A DNA stretch of 64,000 bases from DASTPP01 sp035762175 (GTDB lineage Bacteria > Myxococcota_A > Polyangia > Polyangiales > Polyangiaceae). The stretch is from NCBI GenBank assembly GCA_035762175.1, contig DASTPP010000345.1, forward strand, positions 1 through 64,000, in the 5' to 3' direction. The notes beneath the pieces are model-generated. The model saw only the letters and a program-made list of their open reading frames with translations, was not told where the DNA came from and did no database searches. A program made the position numbers and the translations under genes. Below, one piece after another: positions 50,790 to 58,998 of this stretch; position 1 is the first letter of the stretch; each line of letters opens with the position of its first letter.

Positions 50790-53513
50790 TCAGCCCGCCG
50801 CCAGCACCTCGTAGCCGAACGAAAAGCCCTGCGCCCGGAAGTGTCCTTGCGCGGGGTGGCGGCCCACCTTGAAGCCCTCGATCGCGAGCAGCGAGGTCTG
50901 GTAGACGCCGATCGACGTCGGCAAAGCGCCCGCCAGGAGGCGCCACGCGATGGTGCCGACCGTGGCCGCCGCCCCGACGGCCGCGACGAGGGCGCCGGCC
51001 TGCGGCGCGACCGCCGTCAGGCCCAAGACGGTCGCCGCCGCCGTCCGGAGCTCGTCCGAGTTGAGCTGCTCTCGGAGCAGCTCGGACAGCATCTTGGCCC
51101 CGTCGCGGTCGCGCGAGACCCAGACGCGCAGGTCGACGAAGTCGCGGACCTCGCCCTCGTAGATGAGCACGTCGTCGAAGGGCAGGCGCTGGCCATCGCG
51201 CACGTCCGGGAACTGCCGGGTGACGGCCAAGAAGGGCTCGCCCGGGCCCGGCGCCGCGCCCGCCGCCGGCGCCGCCGCGCCCGCCTGCGACCGTCGGGTG
51301 ATGACGAGGGCGTCGACGCGCACGTCGCCCCCGCCGAAGAGCGTGCGCACGTCGTGGACCACGAGCTCGTTGATGCGCAGCGCGAGCCGCCGCGGCGCCC
51401 GAACGGCCGGCCCGAAGCCGCGCACGCCCTCGCCCGACGTGCCCGCCGCCTCGGCCCCCCTCGGCACGCCTGCGAGCGCGAGGCCGGCGCCCGGGCCCTT
51501 CGGGGCCGCGGCGCCCCCGGACGCGGCGAACGCGATCGCCGAGGGCGGCGGCCGGTCGTCGATGAGAAACCCTTCCCCCTTCGGCAGCTTCCGATTCGGC
51601 AGGTTCAGCGGCCAGGGGCTGAGCTGGAACTCGATCGGGTGGACGAGAAACCCCTCGGCCTCTCGGGGCCCGCTCACGTCGCGCGTGCCCCCCCCCTGCG
51701 CCCGCGCGACGAGCTGCGACAGGGCCGACCAGCCCCCGTTGCCGCGGGTCGTCGTCGCCAGGCTCTCTTGCTCGACGGGCAGCAGGTTCTGCGGCTTCTC
51801 GGTCGCCACGACGAGAATCGTCTCGGCGCGGGGCTCGTCCTTGGGCAGCCCGGCCGGCCAGCCGAGCTTGGCGCCCTTCAACTTGCGGCCGGCGCCCTCG
51901 CCGAACACGTACTCTTCCCCGAACTTGAGCTCGCGCCCGGACGGCCACGACCGGGTCAGCAGCGTGACCTTCTTGGCGACGCCGAGATCGATGATCGAGA
52001 CGTAGACGTCTTTCTTCTCGGGGTGCGCGTTGCGCACCTTGACGTAAACGGCCTGGTCGACCTCGAGCAGCTCGCCCGCGGCCTTGAGCTCGACCTGCTC
52101 GTCGCCCTCGACGCGCCCCCAGCGCACCTCGACCGAGCCCGCGGGTAGCCCCGCCGACGGCTCGCTCTTGAGCTCGCGCAGCCGCTGGACGGCCGCCATC
52201 CGGTGCAGGTTGGCCCTCAGGTCTCGAATCGAGTGCTCGTCGTAAGGCATCGGCTCGAGCGCCGGCTTGCCCGAGGGCTCGATGAGCTCGATCCGTCCGT
52301 CCGCGACGCGCACCCGCGCCAGCAAGGGCAGGGCGTCCGACCCTTCGCCCTCGACCGCGCGCAAGAGCGGGTCGGCCGCGAGCGAGCGCGCGATCGCCGC
52401 GCGCGCGGCCCCCGGCGCCTCGAGGCGAACCGGCCGCCGCGGCGCCGCCGAACGCAGCGGGAAGGCGCGGGCGCCCTGGGGCAGCTCGAGCCGCCCCGCC
52501 GCCAACGACAGCGACACCGCCGACTCGTTGGCCCCGACCTCGACGACCGTCGCGGTGCCGAGCGCTTTCTTCGCGTCGTAGACGGCGCCGCCCGGCGCCA
52601 TCAGCCCGTACTCGTTGCCTTCGTGCACGCCGTGCACCCGGCCGCCCCGCAGGAGGTGGCGGCCCGTCTTCGCGTCGTACGCCAGCGAGAGGGCCCCGGT
52701 CGCGTCGCCCTCGGCGCGGTCGAAGAGCAGGCGGCGGGCGGGCCCCTCGATCTCCGGCCGTTGCGAGGGGAACCTCGCCAGCACCTGCTCGCGCACCCGA
52801 TCGCCCACCGCCTCCCAGGTGACGGTCTGGCCCTTCGCCTCGCCGAGCGCGAGCAAGAGAGCCTCGGTGAGCGCGCCGGCGCGCCGGCCCGCGTCGGTCG
52901 TGTACTCCCAGGCGTAGTTGCGCAGGCCCGTCGCCACGAGCCGCACCGCGTGGGGGTTGCTCTCGGGGTCGAGCCCGGCGAGCTCGGCCGCGTACTTTTC
53001 TCGGGCCTTTCGCACCTCGTCGTCGAGCTTCTTGACGTCGGCCTCGATGGGACGCCGCAGCGCCTTGGGCCGCGCCGAAACGTCGCGCGACATGCCCGAC
53101 GCGTGGCAGCAGTCGAGCACGACCGCGACGTTCTTCGTCTTGGCCGTCAGGCGGGCGAGCCAGAGCGAGAGCTCTTGGGCCAAAATGCCGTGGAACGCCT
53201 CGTCGCTCGACTCATGATAGTCGACCGGCACGATGCACTGGGCATGCCGGAGCCCCCGGCCCTCGGGCCCGGGCCCCTCGACGAAGGCGCCGTGGCCCGA
53301 GTAATAGAAGAGCGCCGCGTCGTCGGCCCCGCTCGCCTCGATCAGCCGGTCGTAGCCGGCGAGAATGCCCGCGCGCGTCGCGTCTCGACCGACGCAGAGA
53401 TCGACCTCGAAGCCGTACCCGCTCCGGAGGGCCAGCTCGATGCGCCGGGCGTCGTCGTTCGCGCCCGAAAGCCCCTCGGTCTCGCTGCCCACGACGAATG
53501 CACGTCTGGCCAT
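50790..53513 (-). CDS. Caspase-family (C14) protein with DUF4384-like and C-terminal unknown domains
   Basis: 907 residues. The p20-like peptidase domain spans about 1-260: MARRAFVVGSETEGLSGANDDA, His74 in ALFYYSGHGAF, and Cys136 in VVLDCCHASGM. A DUF4384-like beta domain is at about 500-620 (GELLEVDQAVYVKVRNAHPEKK). The last ~200 residues have LRINELVVHDVRTLFGGG, a helical insert and a hydrophobic stretch (AVAPQAGALVAAVGAAATVGTIAW), then SIGVYQTSLLAIEGF. This could be a beta-sandwich with a membrane-active element; it is not a known effector to me. The catalytic dyad suggests an Arg/Lys-specific protease; whether it is a cell-death or defence protein is inferred from family only. A 42-bp palindromic array lies upstream. 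Confidence 0.85.
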   Translation of the reverse strand: MARRAFVVGSETEGLSGANDDARRIELALRSGYGFEVDLCVGRDATRAGILAGYDRLIEASGADDAALFYYSGHGAFVEGPGPEGRGLRHAQCIVPVDYHESSDEAFHGILAQELSLWLARLTAKTKNVAVVLDCCHASGMSRDVSARPKALRRPIEADVKKLDDEVRKAREKYAAELAGLDPESNPHAVRLVATGLRNYAWEYTTDAGRRAGALTEALLLALGEAKGQTVTWEAVGDRVREQVLARFPSQRPEIEGPARRLLFDRAEGDATGALSLAYDAKTGRHLLRGGRVHGVHEGNEYGLMAPGGAVYDAKKALGTATVVEVGANESAVSLSLAAGRLELPQGARAFPLRSAAPRRPVRLEAPGAARAAIARSLAADPLLRAVEGEGSDALPLLARVRVADGRIELIEPSGKPALEPMPYDEHSIRDLRANLHRMAAVQRLRELKSEPSAGLPAGSVEVRWGRVEGDEQVELKAAGELLEVDQAVYVKVRNAHPEKKDVYVSIIDLGVAKKVTLLTRSWPSGRELKFGEEYVFGEGAGRKLKGAKLGWPAGLPKDEPRAETILVVATEKPQNLLPVEQESLATTTRGNGGWSALSQLVARAQGGGTRDVSGPREAEGFLVHPIEFQLSPWPLNLPNRKLPKGEGFLIDDRPPPSAIAFAASGGAAAPKGPGAGLALAGVPRGAEAAGTSGEGVRGFGPAVRAPRRLALRINELVVHDVRTLFGGGDVRVDALVITRRSQAGAAAPAAGAAPGPGEPFLAVTRQFPDVRDGQRLPFDDVLIYEGEVRDFVDLRVWVSRDRDGAKMLSELLREQLNSDELRTAAATVLGLTAVAPQAGALVAAVGAAATVGTIAWRLLAGALPTSIGVYQTSLLAIEGFKVGRHPAQGHFRAQGFSFGYEVLAAG

Positions 53514-54414
53514 CGCCCTCTCCGTTTTTGCCGCCCGCCGCCTTCGCCGCCCGCCCCGCACCTCGGGCCCGCCGTCGGCGCCGGCCTTGCACCCGGTCGG
53601 CGCCTCGTGGGGGCTCGCACCTGCTTCGACGCCACGAGGTCGACGCCCACGACAGAAAAATCTCCGGGCGACCCCCAAGGGTCGCCCGAGGGCACCCCAA
53701 ACGGCCGGGGCGAGTCCGATACGTCGCCTGAAGAGCGCCAGAGCTGCCGGGGCGACTCACATGAGTCGGTCCAAGCGTCCCGGCACCGTCGGGGCGACCC
53801 AGATGAGTCGGTCCGAGCATCCCGGCACCGTCGGGGCGACCCAGATGAGTCGGTCCAAGCGTCCCGGCACCGTCGGGGCGACCCAGATGAGTCGGTCCAA
53901 GGGTCCTCCGACTATCGGGGCGACCCAGATGGGTCGATCCAAGGCTCGCGGGGCTGTCAGGGTGACCCCGATGGGTCGCTCCGAGGCTCGCGGGGCTGTT
54001 GGGGCGACCCCGATGGGTCGCCGAGGGTGTCTCTGCCCGGCTCGGGCGCCCCGGGCGAGTCGCGGGGTAAGGCTGAGGGCTGGCCGGGCGACCCGGAGGG
54101 GTCGGAGGGCAAGCACCGGAGGGGCCCGGGCGACGGGGCTGGCGGGAGCAGACCCCGGCTCAAAGCGAAGGCCCCATCGTCGGGTGTAGCCCGAGAGCGG
54201 GTGGGTGCACGGGTCCGGACCCACCGCTCGGACGGGCCCCTCGGAGGCACCCGCGATAGAGCCCGCCCCGGCAAGCTTGCGCGCCACTTGCCCCGGAAGA
54301 TGGGGCCCCGGGTTCCAGCCGGAGGGCGCCAGGCAGCCTTCCATTGGCCGGCTGGATGCCCCATCGGGGCGGTTTGATGACGGCCGTGGGGTGCAAAGCG
54401 GGTAGACTCGCGCC
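53514..54414. other. Intergenic region with 42-bp array
   Basis: 901 bases between divergent caspase and lipoprotein genes. The array occupies 53665-54050. The rest (54060-54410) has no clear gene; short hairpins such as gccccatcggggc occur near 54355. Long open frames across it on both strands are produced by the in-frame 42-bp period. Confidence 0.5.
53665..54050. repeat. 42-bp direct array, nine units
   Basis: The core ggggcgac, or a close variant of it, recurs at 53665, 53707, 53749, 53791, 53833, 53875, 53917, 53959 and 54001, exactly 42 bp each time. Central units share gacccagatgagtcggtccaag and cgtcccggcaccgtc. From 53917 the gacccagatgggtc form is a perfect hairpin (CGACCC-AGAT-GGGTCG). 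The units gain differences towards both ends. Upstream of the caspase start at 53513 by about 150 bp. Confidence 0.85.
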
Positions 54415-55158
54415 ATGCCGAGGCGCAGAGAGGCGAGGCGGGCCCGGGCCGCTTGCTTGCTGCTCTTCGCGACGTGGTGTTCGGGCTGTAGCGTATTTTT
54501 CGACGACGCGGCCCTGCGCGACGACTCGCCCGGCGACGACGATGACGACGACTCGAGCGCTTCGTCCGGGGGCCGCGGGGGCTCGGGCGGCCGGGGCGGC
54601 GCGGGCGGCGCGCAGGGCGGCACGGGCGGCACGGGCGGCGCACAGGGCGGCACGGGCGGCGCGCAGAGCGGCACGGGCGGCGCGGGCTCCCTCGGGGGCG
54701 GGGGCGCGTGCGAGGGGGCCGACCCGAACGAGAGCAACGACGAGCCCGGGCGGGCGACGGCGCTGCCGGGGGCCGACGGCGACGGGACGCTGACCCCCTG
54801 CGAGCTCGACGTCGCGCCCCTGCGGGGCGCCTTCGGGGCGTCCGGCGACGACTGGTTCTTCGCCTCGGGCCGGAGCCTCTCCGCGGGTTGCTTCGACCTG
54901 CCCTCGCCCGGCGCCTCGATCGAGAGCGAGGGGGCGGCCGAGCTTTGCTATTACCTGAACGGCCAGAGCGCGTTTCTCGTCTCGTGCCCCGACGGGTTCG
55001 AGCCCGCCGAAGACCCGCCCGCGGGCTTCGCCGGCTGCTGCGGCCCGAACCGGGCCGAGGTCGAGTACAACGGGCTCGACGCCGAGATCTTGCTGCGCCT
55101 GCGGCCCCTCGCGGGCGCGGGCGCCTGCTTCGGGTACACGCTGCGCTATCATTATTGA
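54415..55158 (+). CDS. Lipoprotein with Asp-rich and Gly-rich spacer
   Basis: 247 residues. Signal with lipobox FATWCSGC (Cys25 likely). Residues 40-50 are DDDDDDD, then a Gly/Ala/Gln/Thr spacer (GGAQGGTGG repeated). The domain from about 98 has Cys in ACEGADPNESNDEPG, LTPCELDVAPLRGAFG, DDWFFASGRSLSAGC, AELCYYLN, VSCPDG and CCGPN, which suits a disulphide-bonded exported domain with a pre-peptidase C-terminal-like beta fold (DPNESND...GDDWFF). Function unknown. Confidence 0.8.
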   Translation: MPRRREARRARAACLLLFATWCSGCSVFFDDAALRDDSPGDDDDDDSSASSGGRGGSGGRGGAGGAQGGTGGTGGAQGGTGGAQSGTGGAGSLGGGGACEGADPNESNDEPGRATALPGADGDGTLTPCELDVAPLRGAFGASGDDWFFASGRSLSAGCFDLPSPGASIESEGAAELCYYLNGQSAFLVSCPDGFEPAEDPPAGFAGCCGPNRAEVEYNGLDAEILLRLRPLAGAGACFGYTLRYHY

Positions 55159-55238
55159 GGCCCGCCCGCCGACGCCGCGCCTTCGCGCCCGCGGTTGACG
55201 CCGCGCCCCCGCGCTCGCTATTGACGCCTGCTGACGCC

Positions 55239-55318
55239 ATGCCCTCGCGCCCGCCGCCGACGCCTTCCTGCTGACGCCATGCCTTCGCGCCTGTCGCTGA
55301 CGCCTTCCTGCTGACGCC
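55239..55318 (+). promoter_or_regulatory. Two tandem 11-codon leader ORFs from a 40-bp repeat
   Basis: A 40-bp unit (ctgacgccatgcc...) repeats so that ATGs lie at 55239, 55279 and 55319. The first two open frames, MPSRPPPTPSC and MPSRLSLTPSC, each end in TGA 4 bases before the next ATG; the third is the true gene start (MPSRSLLVVDD). Because 40 is not a multiple of 3, the stops are forced. Ribosomes could reinitiate from leader to gene. More degenerate copies extend back to about 55175. Confidence 0.65.
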
Positions 55319-56233
55319 ATGCCTTCGCGCTCGCTCCTCGTCGTCGACGACTTCGCCCCCGAGGCCGAGGCGCTGCGCGCGCACTTCGACGGGCGCTTCG
55401 CCGACCCGCGCGCGGCGCGCGGCGACCGCTTCGTCTGGGATTATTGGCACGTGCCCGGCCAGTACACCGCGCTGCGCACGCCGGCCTGGCAGTACTTTCC
55501 GAAGCGCGAGTACGAGGCGTTCCACCGGCGGCTGGTGCGCTGGGGCCGGCGCACGCTCGGCTGCCACGACGTCTCGCCGCCCTGGCTCTCGTGCTACGTC
55601 GAGGGCTGCGGCCAGCAGCTGCACGGCGACCTGCCGCACGGGCCCTGGGCCTTCGTCTTCTCGCTGACGCGCTGGCGCGGGCGGGCGTTCCGGGGGGGCG
55701 AGACGATCCTCTTGCGCGACGAGGTGCTCGACTTCTGGTCCGACTTCGTGTCGGTGCGCTCGGTCGAAGAGGGCGATGTCATCCGCTCGGTCGAGCCGCG
55801 CTTCGGCCGGCTGACGGCGTTCGACCCGCGGCTGCCGCACGGGGTGCGCACGGTGACGGGCACGCACGACCCCCGCGCGGGGCGGCTGGTGATTCACGGC
55901 TGGTTCGTGCAGCCGCGGCCGCTGGTCGAGGGCCCGCTCGGCGCCGCCGAGCTCGGCGCGCGCCTCGCCGAGCTCGGCGACGCGATGGGGCCCTGGCTGG
56001 GCGGGGGGCTGCCGCTCGCGGGGCTGCTCAGCCTGGGCGTGCGCGTCGGGGCCTCGGGGCGGGTGCTCTCGGCGCGGGTGCTCAGCGACACGACGCGCGT
56101 GCCCGCGGCCTTCGAGGCCGAGCGGCGGCGCTTCGTCGGGCGCGTCCGCAAGGCGGTGGGCGAATTTCGCTTCGCGAAGCAGCGCGGCCCCTCGCAGATC
56201 ACCCTGCCGCTCGTGTTCGAGCGCGAGGGCTGA
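55319..56233 (+). CDS. 2-oxoglutarate/Fe(II) oxygenase-like protein with TonB-like C-terminus
   Basis: 304 residues. Residues about 1-200 resemble prolyl 4-hydroxylase-type dioxygenases: HGD in QQLHGDLPHGPWAF (metal His and Asp), RGGETILL, a second His in DPRLPHGVRTVTG, and Arg in RLVIHGWFVQ to bind 2-oxoglutarate. Residues about 235-300 (VRVGASGRVLSARVLSD, VRKAVGEFRFAKQRGPSQITLPLVF) resemble the TonB/AgmX C-terminal fold found in myxobacterial proteins. Cytoplasmic, no signal. The substrate, perhaps a protein residue, is unknown. Confidence 0.7.
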   Translation: MPSRSLLVVDDFAPEAEALRAHFDGRFADPRAARGDRFVWDYWHVPGQYTALRTPAWQYFPKREYEAFHRRLVRWGRRTLGCHDVSPPWLSCYVEGCGQQLHGDLPHGPWAFVFSLTRWRGRAFRGGETILLRDEVLDFWSDFVSVRSVEEGDVIRSVEPRFGRLTAFDPRLPHGVRTVTGTHDPRAGRLVIHGWFVQPRPLVEGPLGAAELGARLAELGDAMGPWLGGGLPLAGLLSLGVRVGASGRVLSARVLSDTTRVPAAFEAERRRFVGRVRKAVGEFRFAKQRGPSQITLPLVFEREG

Positions 56234-56266
56234 CCCCGGTGCCCGCGCGGGCATCGCGCTAACCGA

Positions 56267-56731
56267 ATGGCTCAGTTCCACGTCGAAGAGGTCTTGCCGG
56301 CATCGCCCGCCGAGCTCTGGCCCTGGCTCACGGTGCCCTCGCGCATGAACCGCTGGTCGGAGGCGACGGTGACGCTCGAGGCGGCGGGCGAAGACGGGGG
56401 CCCGGCGTCGGCGGGGGCGCGGCGGCGGGTCGACCTCAGGGCCTTCGGGCTGACCTTCCGCATGCACGAGGTTGTGGTCGAGGCCCGCCCGCCCGAGCGC
56501 TTCGTCTACCGGGTGACGCGGGCGCCGGGGCTCAAGGCGCACCGGGGCGAGATCGACTTGCGCGCCGAGGGCGCGGGCACCCGCCTCACCTGGCGGGTCG
56601 AGTTCCGGACGGGGTTGCCGGGGGCCGAGCCGCTCTTCGCGGCCGTCGTGCGGCCCCGCCTCCTTCGGAGCGTGCGGGCGCTCGCGGCGCTCGTGGCGGC
56701 GGGGGGCGGGTCTACTACAGGCGGCGGGTGA
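56267..56731 (+). CDS. SRPBCC (START-like) family protein
   Basis: 154 residues. AQFHVEEVLPASPAELWPWLTVPSRMNRWSEATVTLE, the GLTFRMHEVVVEARPPERFVYRV strand and TRLTWRVEFRTGLPG form the helix-grip fold that holds hydrophobic ligands (polyketide cyclase/dehydrase type). The C-terminal helix is followed by GGGSTTGGG and a TGA that lies within a dispersed repeat element, so the true end may have been longer. Starts 33 bases after the oxygenase gene, likely cotranscribed. Confidence 0.75.
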   Translation: MAQFHVEEVLPASPAELWPWLTVPSRMNRWSEATVTLEAAGEDGGPASAGARRRVDLRAFGLTFRMHEVVVEARPPERFVYRVTRAPGLKAHRGEIDLRAEGAGTRLTWRVEFRTGLPGAEPLFAAVVRPRLLRSVRALAALVAAGGGSTTGGG

Positions 56732-56734
56732 CCT

Positions 56735-56769
56735 TGCGCGGCCTCGGACTTTGAGTCCGGGGCCGCGTG
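56735..56769. terminator. Hairpin terminator between convergent genes
   Basis: gcgcggcctcggact-ttg-agtccggggccgcg forms a strong stem of about 14 bp with one or two mismatches and a 3-base loop. It lies between the stops of two convergent genes (56731 and 56772). The same sequence forms the arms of the element at 21070-21341, so this is a repeat family used here as a bidirectional terminator. No T-tract. Confidence 0.6.
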
Positions 56770-56771
56770 GT

Positions 56772-58643
56772 TCAGGCGTACCCCCGCGCCTGCAGCGAGA
56801 AGAGCTGGGCGTAGCGGCCCCCGGCCGCGACGAGCGAGTCGTGCGTGCCCTCTTCGACGATGCGCCCGCCGTCGAGCACCAGAATGCGGTCGGCCATGCG
56901 CACCGTGGGGAAGCGGTGCGAAATGAGGAAGGTCGTGCGCCCCTGCGTCAGGGCCCGGAAGCGCTCGAAGACGGCGTGCTCGGCCTGCGCGTCGAGCGCG
57001 GCGGTCGGCTCGTCGAGCACCAAGATGTCGGCGCCCTCGCGCATGAACGAGCGCGCGAGCGCGACGGCCTGCCACTGCCCGCCCGAGAGCTCGACGCCCT
57101 CGCGGAACCACTTGCCGAGCTGCGTCTCGAGCCCCTGCGGCAGCGCGCCGACGACCGGCGAGGCGCCCCCGCGCTCGACCGCGCGCCCGAGCCGCTCGGC
57201 GTCGTCGAGGCGCACGACGTCGCCGAAGCCGACGTTCTCGCGCACCGTGAACTGGTAGCGGTTGAAGTCTTGAAAGACCACGCCGACCCGGGCGTGCAGG
57301 GCCTCGCGCCCCCAGTCGGCGACCTCGCGCCCGTCGACGAGCACGCGGCCCTCGTCCGGCTCGTAGAGCCCGGTCAAGAGCTTGATGATGGTCGTCTTGC
57401 CCGCCCCGTTGTGCCCGACCAGCGCGAGCGACTGGCCCGCCGGCACGAAGAACGACACCTCGCGCAGGGCCCAGCCCTCGCGCCCCGGGTAGCGGAAGCT
57501 CACGTTCTCGAAGCGCACGCCCTTCTCGCCCGGGGCCGCCCGGGCGGCCAGCGCCCGCCCGTCCGGGGCGCCGTCGCCGCCGGGCGCCCGGGCGGCCGCG
57601 AGCCCGTTGGCGGGCGCGAGGGCCATGAACTGCGCGAGGTTCGACAGGTAGAGGCCGTTCTCGAACATGGCGCCGACGGCGCCGAGGGCCGACTGGAACG
57701 ACTGCTGCCCCTGGCGCAGCGCGACCATGTAGAGCGTCACGTTGCCGAGCGTGAGGGCGCCGGCGGCGGCGCGCAGCGCCATCGAGGCGTAGCAGCCGTA
57801 GAGCACGAGCGCGCTCGCGAGCCCGAGCAGGCCGCCCCAGAGCGCGCGCCGGCGGGCGAGGTCGCGGTCGTCGCGGTAGAAGCGCTCGCCGAGCTCGCGG
57901 AAGCGCCCGAGCAGCAGGGGGCCGAGCCCGAAGAGCTTGACCTCCTTGGCGTGCGCGTCGTTGGCGAGCACGTACTCGAGGTAATTGAGCTTGCGCGCCT
58001 CGGGCGAGCGCCAGTTGCGCAGGCGAAAGCCTTGGGCCGAGAAGCGCATCTCGGCCACCGTGGCCGGCACCGCCGCGGCCACGAGCGCGACGAGCACCCA
58101 GGGGCCGAGGGCCGCGAGCACGGCGGCGTAGCCCGCGAACGACAGCACGTTCTGCACGAGGTGGAAGACGTCGAGCACCGCCTGCAGCGGCCGCGACGAC
58201 GCCTCGCGCCGGGCGCGCGTCAGCAGGTCGTAGGTCGTCGGATCTTCGAAGTGCGCCAGGTCGAGCGTCAGCGCCTTCTCGAGAATGCTGACGTTGATGT
58301 CGATGGCCAGGCGCGCGCCGAGCAGCGCCCGCACGAGCCCCTGCCCCCGCTGCAGCCCGAGCTGCAGGGCCGCCGCGCCGAGCTCGGCCAGCACCCACGC
58401 GAGCGCCCCGTCGCGATCGCGCGCCGTGATGGCGTCGATGATGCGCTTGCCCGCGTACGCCATGGCCACCGGCAGCGCCGCGAGCGCGAGCGTGAATCCG
58501 GCGAGCGCGACGGTGGCCGCGGGCGACGAGCGCCAGACCAGCGAGAGCGCCTGCGGCAGGTGCGCGAGCCCCTCGAGCGCCCGCTTGTGCCAGGGCGCGG
58601 CCGCGCCCTCGGCGCGCGGGGCGGGCCTTGTGGGTGGGTGCAT
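56772..58643 (-). CDS. ABC exporter half-transporter (fused membrane and ATPase domains)
   Basis: 623 residues from ATG 58643. Six membrane helices at about 30-350, with a coupling-type segment (ALTLDLAHFEDPTTYDLLTRARREA). The ATPase domain at about 395-615 has Walker A VGHNGAGKTTI, Q-loop VVFQDFNRYQF, signature VELSGGQWQ, Walker B DILVLDEPTAALD and switch LISHRFPTVR. It would act as a homodimer and export a lipid, peptide or drug; no substrate is evident. A 70-residue Ala/Gly segment lies between the domains. Confidence 0.92.
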   Translation of the reverse strand: MHPPTRPAPRAEGAAAPWHKRALEGLAHLPQALSLVWRSSPAATVALAGFTLALAALPVAMAYAGKRIIDAITARDRDGALAWVLAELGAAALQLGLQRGQGLVRALLGARLAIDINVSILEKALTLDLAHFEDPTTYDLLTRARREASSRPLQAVLDVFHLVQNVLSFAGYAAVLAALGPWVLVALVAAAVPATVAEMRFSAQGFRLRNWRSPEARKLNYLEYVLANDAHAKEVKLFGLGPLLLGRFRELGERFYRDDRDLARRRALWGGLLGLASALVLYGCYASMALRAAAGALTLGNVTLYMVALRQGQQSFQSALGAVGAMFENGLYLSNLAQFMALAPANGLAAARAPGGDGAPDGRALAARAAPGEKGVRFENVSFRYPGREGWALREVSFFVPAGQSLALVGHNGAGKTTIIKLLTGLYEPDEGRVLVDGREVADWGREALHARVGVVFQDFNRYQFTVRENVGFGDVVRLDDAERLGRAVERGGASPVVGALPQGLETQLGKWFREGVELSGGQWQAVALARSFMREGADILVLDEPTAALDAQAEHAVFERFRALTQGRTTFLISHRFPTVRMADRILVLDGGRIVEEGTHDSLVAAGGRYAQLFSLQARGYA

Positions 58644-58699
58644 GGGCCTACACCCATAAAGGGGCGCCTGCCGCCGCGCCAGCGCGCCCGCCCTTCCGA

Positions 58700-58940
58700 C
58701 CGGGGCCGCCCCGCCCGTTCGGCCGGGCCCCTCGCCGCCCCCGCCCGCCCCTTCGCTCGGGCCCCCTCCGCGCCCCCGCCCGACCCTTCGCTCGGGCCCC
58801 TCGCCGCCCCCGCCCGACCCTTCGCCCGGACCCCTCGCCGCCCCCGCCCGACCCTGCGCCGGGGCCCCTCGCCACCCCCGCCCAACCCTTCGCCGGGGCC
58901 CTTCGCTGCCCCCACCCGCCCCTGCGCCCAAGCCCTCGGG
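58700..58940. repeat. 34-35-bp tandem array
   Basis: Between the ABC transporter and the histidine phosphatase (355-base gap) about seven units, cccctcgccgcccccgcccgaccctt, recur with cttcg or ctgcg at 58751, 58786, 58820, 58854, 58888 and 58922: one 35-bp and four 34-bp intervals. Periods that are not multiples of 3 argue against coding. The rest of the gap is featureless. Confidence 0.75.
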
Positions 58941-58998
58941 CGGTGCCCCGGGGCGCGCCGCGCTGCCCCCGCCGCGCCCGCCGTGGTACGCGTGGCTC

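Noticed and set aside
47638..50814. Open frame of 1058 codons across three genes on the plus strand
   Set aside because: Arg/Pro-rich in a phase shifted from the real genes. The overlapping genes at 46929, 47945 and 49554 have recognisable or well-formed products.
53665..54050. CRISPR or coding repeat of 14 residues
   Set aside because: No spacers, and the open frames exist in several phases on both strands only because 42 is a multiple of 3; there is no start with a ribosome site or domain on either side.
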